A stretch of DNA of 64,000 nt from Dysgonomonas sp. PF1-14 (GTDB lineage Bacteria; Bacteroidota; Bacteroidia; Bacteroidales; Dysgonomonadaceae). Below are positions 56,886 to 63,336 of the stretch, in pieces. Made by a program: the position numbers and the translations under genes. The stretch lies in the NCBI RefSeq assembly GCF_029892965.1, contig NZ_JARXWN010000017.1:1-64000 (forward strand). Direction: 5' to 3'. The notes beneath the pieces are model-generated. The model was not told the origin of the DNA and did no database searches. It saw nothing but the letters and a program-made list of their open reading frames with translations. Position 1 is the first letter of the stretch, and the number at the start of each line of letters is the position of its first letter.

Positions 56886-57029
56886 TTAGTTTTGAAGTGT
56901 AGCAGACCATTTTCTGTAAGTAATCTCTGTCAGATGAGTACCGTCTGTTGTGTATCCTTTTTTCAGGCCTTTTTTGTCAGATAATACTGTATCCAGGTTT
57001 AAATAACCGATATAACGTTGTTCGCAAAA
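56886..57029 (-). pseudogene. 3' remnant of a GDSL/SGNH esterase gene
   Basis: Reading leftwards from a TGA at 57030-57032, 47 codons end at TAA (56886-56888). The tail includes GYTTDGTHLTEITYRKW, the D-x-x-H block that carries the catalytic Asp and His of SGNH/GDSL acetylesterases, normally at the C-terminus of a protein of 200 or more residues. Nothing upstream encodes the Ser block, so only the end of the gene survives. Confidence 0.6.
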
Positions 57030-57097
57030 TCAATGATAGGAGAGATTTGCAAAGTTCAAAATCAAGAATTATTTATACAAATCGAAACTACTTCAGA

Positions 57098-57280
57098 TCA
57101 ACCGAAGCCTTCCGATATGCGTTTGATATAATCGCTGGGATTTTCTTTATAGAATTCCTTGAAACATTTCGTAAAATACGACGGCGAAGAAAAGCCTGCC
57201 TCGTAGGCTACTTCCGACATCGTTTTACTCTTTACATTCAGCAGTTCTACAGCATATTTCAGACGGATTATCTTAATCAG
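57098..57280 (-). pseudogene. 3' remnant of an AraC-type/hybrid two-component regulator gene
   Basis: Minus-strand codons from 57280 to the TGA at 57098 encode LIKIIRLKYAVELLNV, then SEVAYEAGFSSPSYFTKCFK and YKENPSDYIKR. This is the second helix-turn-helix of an AraC domain in the form seen at the C-terminus of Bacteroidetes hybrid two-component system regulators. It is preceded in frame by a stop codon and a signal-peptide stub (57281-57337). The sensor and receiver parts are absent. Confidence 0.8.
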
Positions 57281-57337
57281 TTACCCTATCAGGATAAAAA
57301 GTGACAACGCCAGAGATATCTTAAATAATGTTTTCAT
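57281..57337 (-). pseudogene. Signal-peptide stub fused to the regulator remnant
   Basis: ATG at 57335-57337 opens MKTLFKISLALSLFILIG and then TAA, directly in frame with the AraC remnant that follows. It looks like the first codons of an exported-protein gene whose body was deleted, the deletion joining it to the 3' end of the regulator. Confidence 0.5.
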
Positions 57338-57396
57338 GATAACTTATATTAATGTGAGTTCGAAATAATAGTATCTAAATATCAGCTAGTTATATA

Positions 57397-57500
57397 TTTT
57401 CTTTGTGAGCCTTGTGTAAAACCTTGTGCTCTTTGTGGTTAAATCTTATTTCTTTTACCACAAAGGACACAAAGAAAAACCACAAAGGGCACGAAGGTTA
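57397..57500. repeat. Inverted repeat of ACCACAAAG-type units
   Basis: Left part CTTTGTGAGCC, CTTGTGTAAAACC and CTTTGTGGTTAAA is mirrored by TTTACCACAAAGGACAC and AACCACAAAGGGCACGAAGG. Such CACAAAGG repeat strings occur widely in Bacteroidetes intergenic DNA. The unit has no ORF with recognisable content. Confidence 0.55.
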
Positions 57501-57565
57501 CATCATATATTTTGGAAAACAATTGATTACATACTATTTTTATATCGAACTCACGTTATATTATG

Positions 57566-57823
57566 TTATTTATATACTTTTAGATTCTGAAATTCTACTT
57601 CTCCGTTATCGGCAAATATGCCCCACGGATTCTGATTCATCATATAGATAGGGTTTGTAAAGGCTATCTGATAATTTACGTACACTACACATATAGAATT
57701 TTCGACAATTACTGTCACATCAAATTCTTTATTGGAAACATCCAGGTTTACCTGGTCTATTCTCCAAGGCTCTTCTCCTGTAACTCTTCTGTCGAGGCGG
57801 ATAAGGCTGTCGCATTTTTGCAA
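57566..57823 (-). pseudogene. 3' remnant of a GH32-like enzyme gene
   Basis: About 80 codons ending NPWGIFADNGEVEFQNLKV resemble the C-terminal beta-sandwich of Bacteroidetes GH32 (levanase/fructanase-type) or related concanavalin-like proteins: RIDQVNLDVSNKEFDVTV and ENSICVVYVNYQIAFTN are typical sandwich strands. No start codon other than TTG and no catalytic domain upstream. The GH32 assignment is from pattern memory; a GH43-like source is possible. Confidence 0.5.
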
Positions 57824-57899
57824 TTTTGAAGATTAACAGTATTTTATCTTTGTAATTCCTAATCAATGTAATTAACTAAAATAATAAAAGATAAAAATT

Positions 57900-58142
57900 A
57901 TGCGTAATTTAATTTCAATAGTAGAAATTCCAACAACAGACTTCTCAAGAGCAGTTCATTTCTATCAAACAATCTTAGGCATTACAATCGAAGAAGTCGA
58001 TATGGACGGAACACAAATGGGTGTTTTTCCCAGTGACGAAGAAACCGTAAATGTAGTTTTAGTAAAAGGCAACGATTACAAACCGACAAGTGATGGAAGA
58101 TTCACTTATCCGCTACGAAGAACTACTGAAATTGCACCCTGA
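57900..58142 (+). pseudogene. VOC (glyoxalase-like) protein gene, 3' end lost
   Basis: The first 60 or so residues are a typical VOC half-domain: LISIVEIPTTDFSRAVHFYQ, LGITIEEVDMDGTQMGVFP, VLVKGNDYKPTSDG. Complete proteins run to about 120 residues with a second repeat ending in FLDTEGNRLGLH-like sequence. Here the frame passes into unrelated DNA at about 58093 and stops at codon 81. The junction coincides with the start of a Crp/Fnr fragment in another frame. Confidence 0.75.
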
Positions 58143-58233
58143 TATTGAAAAAAATGTACCGCTTCAGCATATCGCTTCTCATTTGGGTATAACCCCTACA
58201 CAGCTAAGCCGTATCCGCAAGAATAAAAAATAG
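58093..58233 (+). pseudogene. 3' remnant of a Crp/Fnr-family regulator gene
   Basis: The 46-codon frame encodes YEELLKLHPDIEKNVPLQHI then ASHLGITPTQLSRIRKNKK. This is the C-terminal recognition-helix region of Bacteroidetes Crp/Fnr regulators that end in ITPTQLSRIRK. The cyclic-nucleotide-binding domain is missing. It begins where the VOC gene breaks off, so a deletion joined the two genes out of frame. Confidence 0.78.
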
Positions 58234-58248
58234 GAGCAATCAACATAT

Positions 58249-58272
58249 GTAAAGAATTATCCGATTCTTTAC
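58249..58272 (+). repeat. Palindrome before the EamA gene
   Basis: GTAAAGAAT (58249-58257) and ATTCTTTAC (58264-58272) are perfect arms around TATCCG, 15 bases before the EamA ATG. No T run follows, so an operator or a leader hairpin is as likely as a terminator for the Crp/Fnr gene. Confidence 0.45.
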
Positions 58273-58287
58273 CGGTAGCTTTGCTCC

Positions 58288-58513
58288 ATGATTCCGAATG
58301 TAAACAAAATAAAAGCCTTACTTGCCATTGTACTGAGTACAACTATTATCGGCTTATCGTATGTATTTATCAAAAACGGATTGAAATGGGGTTCGCCGCT
58401 TGATTTATTGTCCGACAGATTAGCCATATCCGGTCTATTGCTTTTGATATTTCGCTATTCGGGTTTTATTAAGATCGATAAAATTGATAGGAATGTGAAA
58501 TATAAACTCATAG
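58288..58513 (+). pseudogene. EamA/DMT permease gene, 5' part (split by insertion)
   Basis: Encodes the first 75 or so residues of a drug/metabolite-transporter-family permease: helix 1 ALLAIVLSTTIIGLSYVFIK, NGLKWGSPLDLLSDRLA and helix 2, up to KYKLI. After codon 75 the sequence enters the inserted element (58514) and the frame runs on artificially to 58623. The remainder of the gene resumes at 63330. Removing the insertion and one CTCATAG copy gives KYKLIELSLLYPIGFFAFQ in one frame. Confidence 0.9.
58507..58513 (+). repeat. Left target-site duplication CTCATAG
   Basis: Identical 7-bp sequences directly flank the inverted repeats of the inserted element, here and at 63330-63336. Confidence 0.85.
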
Positions 58514-58548
58514 GGGTATCATCCTCATTTCCGACAAAACCTACTCTA
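58514..58548 (+). repeat. Left terminal inverted repeat
   Basis: Starts GGGTATCATCCTCATTTCCG and ends CCTACTCTA. Matches the complement of 63295-63329 at 34 of 35 positions (T/C difference at position 9). Confidence 0.9.
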
Positions 58549-58630
58549 GGGTTCTTCCTGCAAATCTGCGAAAAACAACGATTTCAATATCCGGATAATA
58601 TTTATATAGTTGCTGAACTATAATTATCAT
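58541..58630 (-). other. Short outward ORF ending in the left repeat
   Basis: ATG at 58628-58630 opens 29 codons ending YYPDIEIVVFRRFAGRTLE then TAG inside the terminal repeat. No family recognised. It may be the end of a lost transposase or cargo gene. The right end shows the mirror case: the ORF at 63033 also ends LE-TAG in its repeat. Confidence 0.3.
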
Positions 58631-58854
58631 AATAAAGAAGATTATATAGAATAGAAGATTTAAACGAAACATGAAAACTATGACAAATTGTAACATATCT
58701 AGGAAGGGACAAAAAAGGAACTATTTATTATGGGTCTAAAAGCACATCAGTAATTTTTCTCCAATACACTTATAAATTTTCTACAATCTGGTTTGTTTAG
58801 TTGTAAATATTAACTAATTTTACAACTACTGAAGTTACCTTAAAATTAAAACAG

Positions 58855-60204
58855 ATGATACCATGTAAACACATATCCGCAGTATCTTTGTTTCTATTCA
58901 TTACCACTACTAATGTACTGGGACAAATACCTGTAATAAAACAACCGCAGCCCGCTACATTGTCGCGCGGAGTTATTATTGGTCATCCAGATAATCAAAA
59001 TAACAACCCATCCTCTAATATTCCTACCTTTCCCGTTTTTAACAATCGCAATCAGCAACAGATGGATATGTACGAACGTGACAGGCTGGAAGTCCAGCGC
59101 ATGAATGCACTGGCACGGGAAAGGGCTGATGAATATTTATCCGGGAATTCATCCATACAATATGACCTGCCGTCTCAGGAGGGCGTACAGGGAACAGAAC
59201 ATTATTACCAGACGGCAGAAAAACTTCTCAATATGCTAAGTGGCAAAATCCCGCTTAACCTTAAAGATGCTGTATTTTCTGTAGAGAACTCATTTTTTGA
59301 AGGCCATCTTGACAGGAAAAGATACGAAGAAAGGATTTCCGAAATGGTAACTATAGCCAAGTCGAAAGCCATTCAGGACAGGTATAACTGGAATAATCCG
59401 ATGGCTCGTAATATTATGTTTTACCGGGTCATGTCAGATACATTGAACGTCAAGTTACCCAGTCAGGAAAAGTCTTCGGTTTCATTCCCTATGCAATATG
59501 ACTTTGTGGATTTTATGGGAGAGAAAAACTATTCTAATATGTTTGTTACCAAACTGCTGTCATCACATTCAGGACAATGCCATTCCATGCCGTTACTTTA
59601 CCTTATTCTCTGTGAAGCGACTGGAACTGAAGCTAGTCTTGCTTTTTCTCCCCGCCATAGCTATATCAAGTTCCAGGATAAGCAAAACAACTGGCATAAC
59701 CTTGAATTGACAAACGGTAAAATGGTTACCGATGCTTTCATTATTGGTTCTGGTTTCGTCAATGCAGCATCTATAAAGAATGGTATCTATATGCAGCCTC
59801 AAGGCCGGAAACAGGTAATAGCTCATTGTCTGGCTGACCTGGCATCAGGCTATGTTCAAAAATATGGTTATGATGGTTTTGTTATCCAATGTGTGGATTC
59901 GGTACTGGCATATGCTCCCGGCAATACATCCGCATTGGCCATGAAGAACAATTATCTTGGCATACGTCTGGAATATGTGGCCGATCAGATTGGCAGGCCA
60001 CCATTGGAAATATTGAAAACTGACTATCCCTATGTTTATATAATGCTAGAAGAAAGAAACAACTTTTACAAAGTGATGGATGAGTCCGGCTATGTTGAGA
60101 TGCCGCCGGAGCTATACGAAAAATGGCTTAATTCGGCAAATGGGGAGAAAGAAAAGCGGGAACACGATATAAGATACAGAAATATAATCCGGTTAATCAA
60201 ATAA
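58855..60204 (+). CDS. Exported transglutaminase-like protein, copy 1
   Basis: 449-residue exported protein (signal peptide ends NVLGQ). A Gln/Asn/Pro-rich linker (about 25-75) and a helical region precede a papain/transglutaminase-like core with Cys242 in SGQCHSMPLLY, His268 in SPRHSYIKF and Asn287 in LELTNG, a plausible Cys-His-Asn triad. A C-terminal TPR-like helical region follows. First gene of the mobile cassette; its paralogue at 61932 shares GNCHS, HIYIK and ELTNG. Enzyme activity is inferred; target unknown. Confidence 0.7.
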   Translation: MIPCKHISAVSLFLFITTTNVLGQIPVIKQPQPATLSRGVIIGHPDNQNNNPSSNIPTFPVFNNRNQQQMDMYERDRLEVQRMNALARERADEYLSGNSSIQYDLPSQEGVQGTEHYYQTAEKLLNMLSGKIPLNLKDAVFSVENSFFEGHLDRKRYEERISEMVTIAKSKAIQDRYNWNNPMARNIMFYRVMSDTLNVKLPSQEKSSVSFPMQYDFVDFMGEKNYSNMFVTKLLSSHSGQCHSMPLLYLILCEATGTEASLAFSPRHSYIKFQDKQNNWHNLELTNGKMVTDAFIIGSGFVNAASIKNGIYMQPQGRKQVIAHCLADLASGYVQKYGYDGFVIQCVDSVLAYAPGNTSALAMKNNYLGIRLEYVADQIGRPPLEILKTDYPYVYIMLEERNNFYKVMDESGYVEMPPELYEKWLNSANGEKEKREHDIRYRNIIRLIK

Positions 60205-60213
60205 TATAAATCT

Positions 60214-61155
60214 ATGAAGCGAATCATATTATTTTTAAGCATTCTGCTTACCTCCGGTCTTGTCATTCAGGCACAGGAGAATCCATTCAAGAAGTATGGA
60301 GTTAAAGGAGAAATACTTACCCTGAGTAAAGGCAAATACAAGGAAACGTTCTATAACGAAGAAATTATGCGGGTTGGTACTGTCCTGATTAATACCCAGA
60401 CCGATAAAGTTGTCGTGTTCCTTGAACCAGATACGACCGGACATGTTTACAGGGCAGAAGTAACAAGCCGGTTTATATCTGTCGATCCGCTCTGTGAAGA
60501 AAATTATAGCTGGTCGCCGTATGTATATGCAATGAATAACCCTTTGCGGTTTGTTGATCCTGACGGAATGCTTGCAAGAGATTCAGTCGGAAATATAATT
60601 TATGATGTTACAAACAAAATAGATGACCAACAGAATACAATGACATATCAAATGAAAAATGGAGGCTCAGTAACATCACAATATAGATATGTCACAATAT
60701 ATGCAGATGATGGAACGCCCATTGAGGTAAAACAAGTCACAAACTCAACATATATGGATGCTGACGGCAATCAACAGGAACTCGTAGGAAACAATAAGTT
60801 ACAGGCACAACTAGGAATAGATGTAATGTCTAATTGTCATGGTCTTGCATTTGCTGACGGACAGTTTTGGTTGAATTATGAGGGTGTTAACGCTGTTCTT
60901 AAAGGAGATAATTACCGGCCGAGCAATGATCCTTTGAGTGCAGATGTAGGTCTTGTCAGAGGGTATGATTCCGCAGCAATGGGTGAAGGTGTTTGGTATC
61001 ATTCCGCAAGAGCAGACGGGATAAACATGGGTACTTTTAGAGAAAAAGATGAAATAAGCCGTGTAAGAACAGGCGTACCTTATCATCAACTAAAAAACTT
61101 TAACGGAAGGGGGAGAAGTCAGGTCACATCATATTTTGTAAAAAGAGGACGATAG
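60214..61155 (+). CDS. Compact RHS-tip protein with C-terminal Cys/His domain (putative toxin)
   Basis: 313 residues: signal peptide (1-21, ends VIQAQ), a short N-terminal domain (22-80), then a single RHS hyperconserved tip at 84-120 (SRFISVDP, SPYVYAMNNPLRFVDPDGM) and a variable C-terminal domain (121-313). The tail carries Cys208-His209 in MSNCHGLAFADG and His263 in WYHSARADG, suggesting a papain- or NlpC-like hydrolase, not proven. RHS tips usually end proteins of over 1,000 residues, so this is a miniature form. The next gene, four bases on, is the likely immunity gene. Confidence 0.72.
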   Translation: MKRIILFLSILLTSGLVIQAQENPFKKYGVKGEILTLSKGKYKETFYNEEIMRVGTVLINTQTDKVVVFLEPDTTGHVYRAEVTSRFISVDPLCEENYSWSPYVYAMNNPLRFVDPDGMLARDSVGNIIYDVTNKIDDQQNTMTYQMKNGGSVTSQYRYVTIYADDGTPIEVKQVTNSTYMDADGNQQELVGNNKLQAQLGIDVMSNCHGLAFADGQFWLNYEGVNAVLKGDNYRPSNDPLSADVGLVRGYDSAAMGEGVWYHSARADGINMGTFREKDEISRVRTGVPYHQLKNFNGRGRSQVTSYFVKRGR

Positions 61156-61159
61156 CTGT

Positions 61160-61903
61160 ATGAGAATGAAATGTTTAATATTTCTTTTATTATTATTGGT
61201 CAATCCAATTTCTTTTTTGTTGGCTCAAAATGGAAAAGTGGGAAAGATGCGCGATAAGGAAATTACCATTATCAAAGATAAGGTTTTTACTTATAAAGCG
61301 ATAGAAACCTGTAACAAACGTTATAATTATTCTGGCGACACAATTGGCTATTTTATAGGAATAAAAATTCCTGATTTGGTCGCCGATACTACTAATGTAT
61401 TTGAACCTCTTTATATTGGATGTTCTTATGGTTGGAATAGAATTTTCAGTAAATACAGTAACGAGGATAGAATAACAATATTAGAAGAACTGTTGCAATA
61501 TGAAGATGATACAGATTTAAGTGGAAAAAAAGTAATAAGGTATGGATTTGCAGATGCTAATACACCAAAGCCAAAAACAAAATCATATACTATACAAACG
61601 GAAGCCTTATATCTAATCACATTATTGACAATGAGCGAATCGGCTATGACTTATAGCCCTTTTCCTGTCCTGATAAATAAATCCACAGGAAAGGAAATCA
61701 CTAATGATCAAAAGGAAATAAAGAGAGTGTTTAGGATATATAAAAGATGGGTTAAGGAGAATAAAAAAAAAGGATTTGTTGATTTTGAACCACCATTAAA
61801 TAATTCAAAATATAAATGGTACAAAGGTTTAGATTATTACCCAAATTATAAAATAGACAGAATGTATTCAACCGGATTAAACATCGGCGTAGGGCAAGAT
61901 TAA
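61160..61903 (+). CDS. Exported hypothetical protein, putative immunity protein
   Basis: 247-residue exported protein (signal peptide ends SFLLAQN) with no family I recognise. It has hydrophobic strands, a segment YIGCSYGWNRIF and a Lys-rich C-terminus. It begins four bases after the RHS-tip gene and is also exported, as expected of an immunity protein that neutralises a periplasm-acting toxin. The role is inferred only from position and co-export. Its base composition is more AT-rich than that of the flanking paralogues. Confidence 0.55.
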   Translation: MRMKCLIFLLLLLVNPISFLLAQNGKVGKMRDKEITIIKDKVFTYKAIETCNKRYNYSGDTIGYFIGIKIPDLVADTTNVFEPLYIGCSYGWNRIFSKYSNEDRITILEELLQYEDDTDLSGKKVIRYGFADANTPKPKTKSYTIQTEALYLITLLTMSESAMTYSPFPVLINKSTGKEITNDQKEIKRVFRIYKRWVKENKKKGFVDFEPPLNNSKYKWYKGLDYYPNYKIDRMYSTGLNIGVGQD

Positions 61904-61931
61904 GTTTTGTATAAAAATATAGAATGATTAA

Positions 61932-63029
61932 ATGAAAATTAAAATATTTCTTATTGCAGCGGGATTATTGTTGAATAACATTACAATAAAAAGTCAGGAA
62001 AATAATTTATCCGTTCATAATGTTTTCCTACAATCATATGATTATATAAACGGCATGCTGACAGATAGTATTCCTCTAAGTTTCAAAAACGCTGTCTTCA
62101 TTACGGAAGATGCCTATTATGGTGAGTCATTGGAAACCGATACATTAAACCAAAAATACGAGATATTATTAAACCTGATAGAGAATTTATCCAAATCCGA
62201 TTTAATTACTTATACTGGAAATGACAAAGATGTTATAATAAAGCATGCCGCTATTTTTAAAGTATTAACAGATACTATCCTGATTCCTCTCGACTCTACG
62301 CACTATTTCATACATAAACCTTATACATACGATTTCGATGATCCTTTAGGACAAAACGATTGGTCGAAAATGTTTATGACTAAATTATTGAAAACAGGAA
62401 AGGGTAACTGTCATTCATTACCCTACCTGTACAAAATCCTTGCTGATGAATTTAAAATACCCTGCAATCTGGCTTTTGCGCCCAATCATATCTACATCAA
62501 ACTCTTTTCTGAAAAGACAGGTTGGTACAATACGGAGCTTACAAACGGTTCATTTCCTATCGACGCCTGGATTATTGCATCCGGGTATGTAACGATTGAC
62601 GCTATACGCAATGGCTTGTATATGGATACCCTGAGTAACAAACAGGCTGTAGCCAATTGCCTGCTTGACCTTGCTCTGGGATATCAGCATAAATACGGAA
62701 AAGACAATCCCGATCCTGAATTTGTTATAAAATGCTGCAATACGGTTTTGCAATTCCATCCGGCCAATGCAAATGCTATACTTACTAAAGCCGAAGCCCA
62801 GAAACATTATATCCATTCCCTGATGAAAGAACGTAAACTGAAAAAGCCTGATGCTCTTTTTTCAGACCCGGCCATAAAAGAAATGTATGTAGAAATGGAA
62901 TCGCTGTACATCAAATTGCATAAATCCGGGTATCGCCAGATGCCCGAAGAGATGTATATGCAATGGCTGGATATGCTCAATAAAGAGCCGGATAAATATA
63001 CTAACGAAAGAATGAAAATTACAAAGTAA
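61932..63029 (+). CDS. Exported transglutaminase-like protein, copy 2
   Basis: 365-residue paralogue of the 58855 protein, without the Gln/Asn-rich linker; signal peptide ends TIKSQ. Conserved Cys160 in KGNCHSLPYLY, His186 in APNHIYIKL, Asn205 in TELTNGSFPIDAW, and the same C-terminal TPR-like region with ALGYQHKYGKDNPDPEFVIK and YMQWLDMLN. It follows the putative immunity gene by 28 bases. The two copies flanking the toxin pair may be maturation factors, accessory effectors, or traces of cassette duplication. Confidence 0.7.
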   Translation: MKIKIFLIAAGLLLNNITIKSQENNLSVHNVFLQSYDYINGMLTDSIPLSFKNAVFITEDAYYGESLETDTLNQKYEILLNLIENLSKSDLITYTGNDKDVIIKHAAIFKVLTDTILIPLDSTHYFIHKPYTYDFDDPLGQNDWSKMFMTKLLKTGKGNCHSLPYLYKILADEFKIPCNLAFAPNHIYIKLFSEKTGWYNTELTNGSFPIDAWIIASGYVTIDAIRNGLYMDTLSNKQAVANCLLDLALGYQHKYGKDNPDPEFVIKCCNTVLQFHPANANAILTKAEAQKHYIHSLMKERKLKKPDALFSDPAIKEMYVEMESLYIKLHKSGYRQMPEEMYMQWLDMLNKEPDKYTNERMKITK

Positions 63030-63032
63030 AAT

Positions 63033-63302
63033 ATGATACTTACACCCGAAGAATTTAGCACAGACATGGACAGATATCTAGATATAGTAAATTCAGAAAC
63101 CGAAGAAATACTTATCCGATATAAACAAAAACTCTACGAAATAAGGAAATTGCCTGCTCAAATGACAATTGAAGAACTGAAAACAGAAGTAATGCAAGGT
63201 GTGGAAGATGCAAAAAATGGTTTAGGAACTCCACATGATGAACTGTTTAAAGATATAGAAGGGACAGTCCCTAATTTTTACTGCTTTTGCTCCTTAGAGT
63301 AG
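63033..63302 (+). CDS. Phd/YefM-like antitoxin ORF running into the right repeat
   Basis: 89 codons. The start ILTPEEFSTDMDRYLDIVNS and EEILIRYKQKLYEIRKL resemble the N-terminal DNA-binding part of Phd-type antitoxins; the helical tail MTIEELKTEVMQGVEDAKNG fits the antitoxin C-terminus. The last codons (SLE-TAG) lie inside the terminal repeat, so the natural C-terminus may have been replaced. No toxin gene follows. Similarity is weak and from memory. Confidence 0.45.
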   Translation: MILTPEEFSTDMDRYLDIVNSETEEILIRYKQKLYEIRKLPAQMTIEELKTEVMQGVEDAKNGLGTPHDELFKDIEGTVPNFYCFCSLE

Positions 63303-63329
63303 GTTTTGTCGGAAATGAGGGTGATACCC
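63295..63329 (-). repeat. Right terminal inverted repeat
   Basis: Ends GAGGGTGATACCC on the plus strand; complement matches the left repeat at 34 of 35 positions. Confidence 0.9.
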
Positions 63330-63336
63330 CTCATAG
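63330..63336 (+). repeat. Right target-site duplication CTCATAG
   Basis: Same 7 bases as 58507-58513, directly outside the right inverted repeat. Confidence 0.85.

Larger units (their letters stand above)
58514..63329. mobile_element. 4.8-kb non-autonomous element carrying an RHS toxin-type cassette
   Basis: Bounded by 35-bp inverted repeats with one mismatch (58514-58548 and 63295-63329, beginning GGGTATCA) and flanked by CTCATAG on both sides. It lies inside an EamA gene whose frame is restored by precise removal. Cargo, all on the plus strand: transglutaminase-like protein, RHS-tip protein, probable immunity protein, second transglutaminase-like protein, Phd-like ORF. No transposase or recombinase is recognisable, so mobilisation in trans, or loss of the transposase, must be assumed. 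58549-58854 holds no convincing gene beyond a 29-codon minus-strand ORF. Confidence 0.88.

Noticed and set aside
56948-57304. 118-codon plus-strand frame
   Set aside because: It is the shadow of the AraC-domain remnant read on the other strand.
57397-57500. CRISPR-like repetition
   Set aside because: Units are short, unequal and in inverted arrangement without spacers; no cas genes in the window.
57412-57651. 79-codon plus-strand frame in the repeat near 57.5 kb
   Set aside because: Begins in the CACAAAGG repeat string and continues antisense to the GH32-like remnant; no protein features.
58514-63329. Integron, phage or ICE origin for the inserted element
   Set aside because: No integrase, attC-like sites, structural or conjugation genes; the inverted repeats with a short target duplication point to a DDE-type transposition event.
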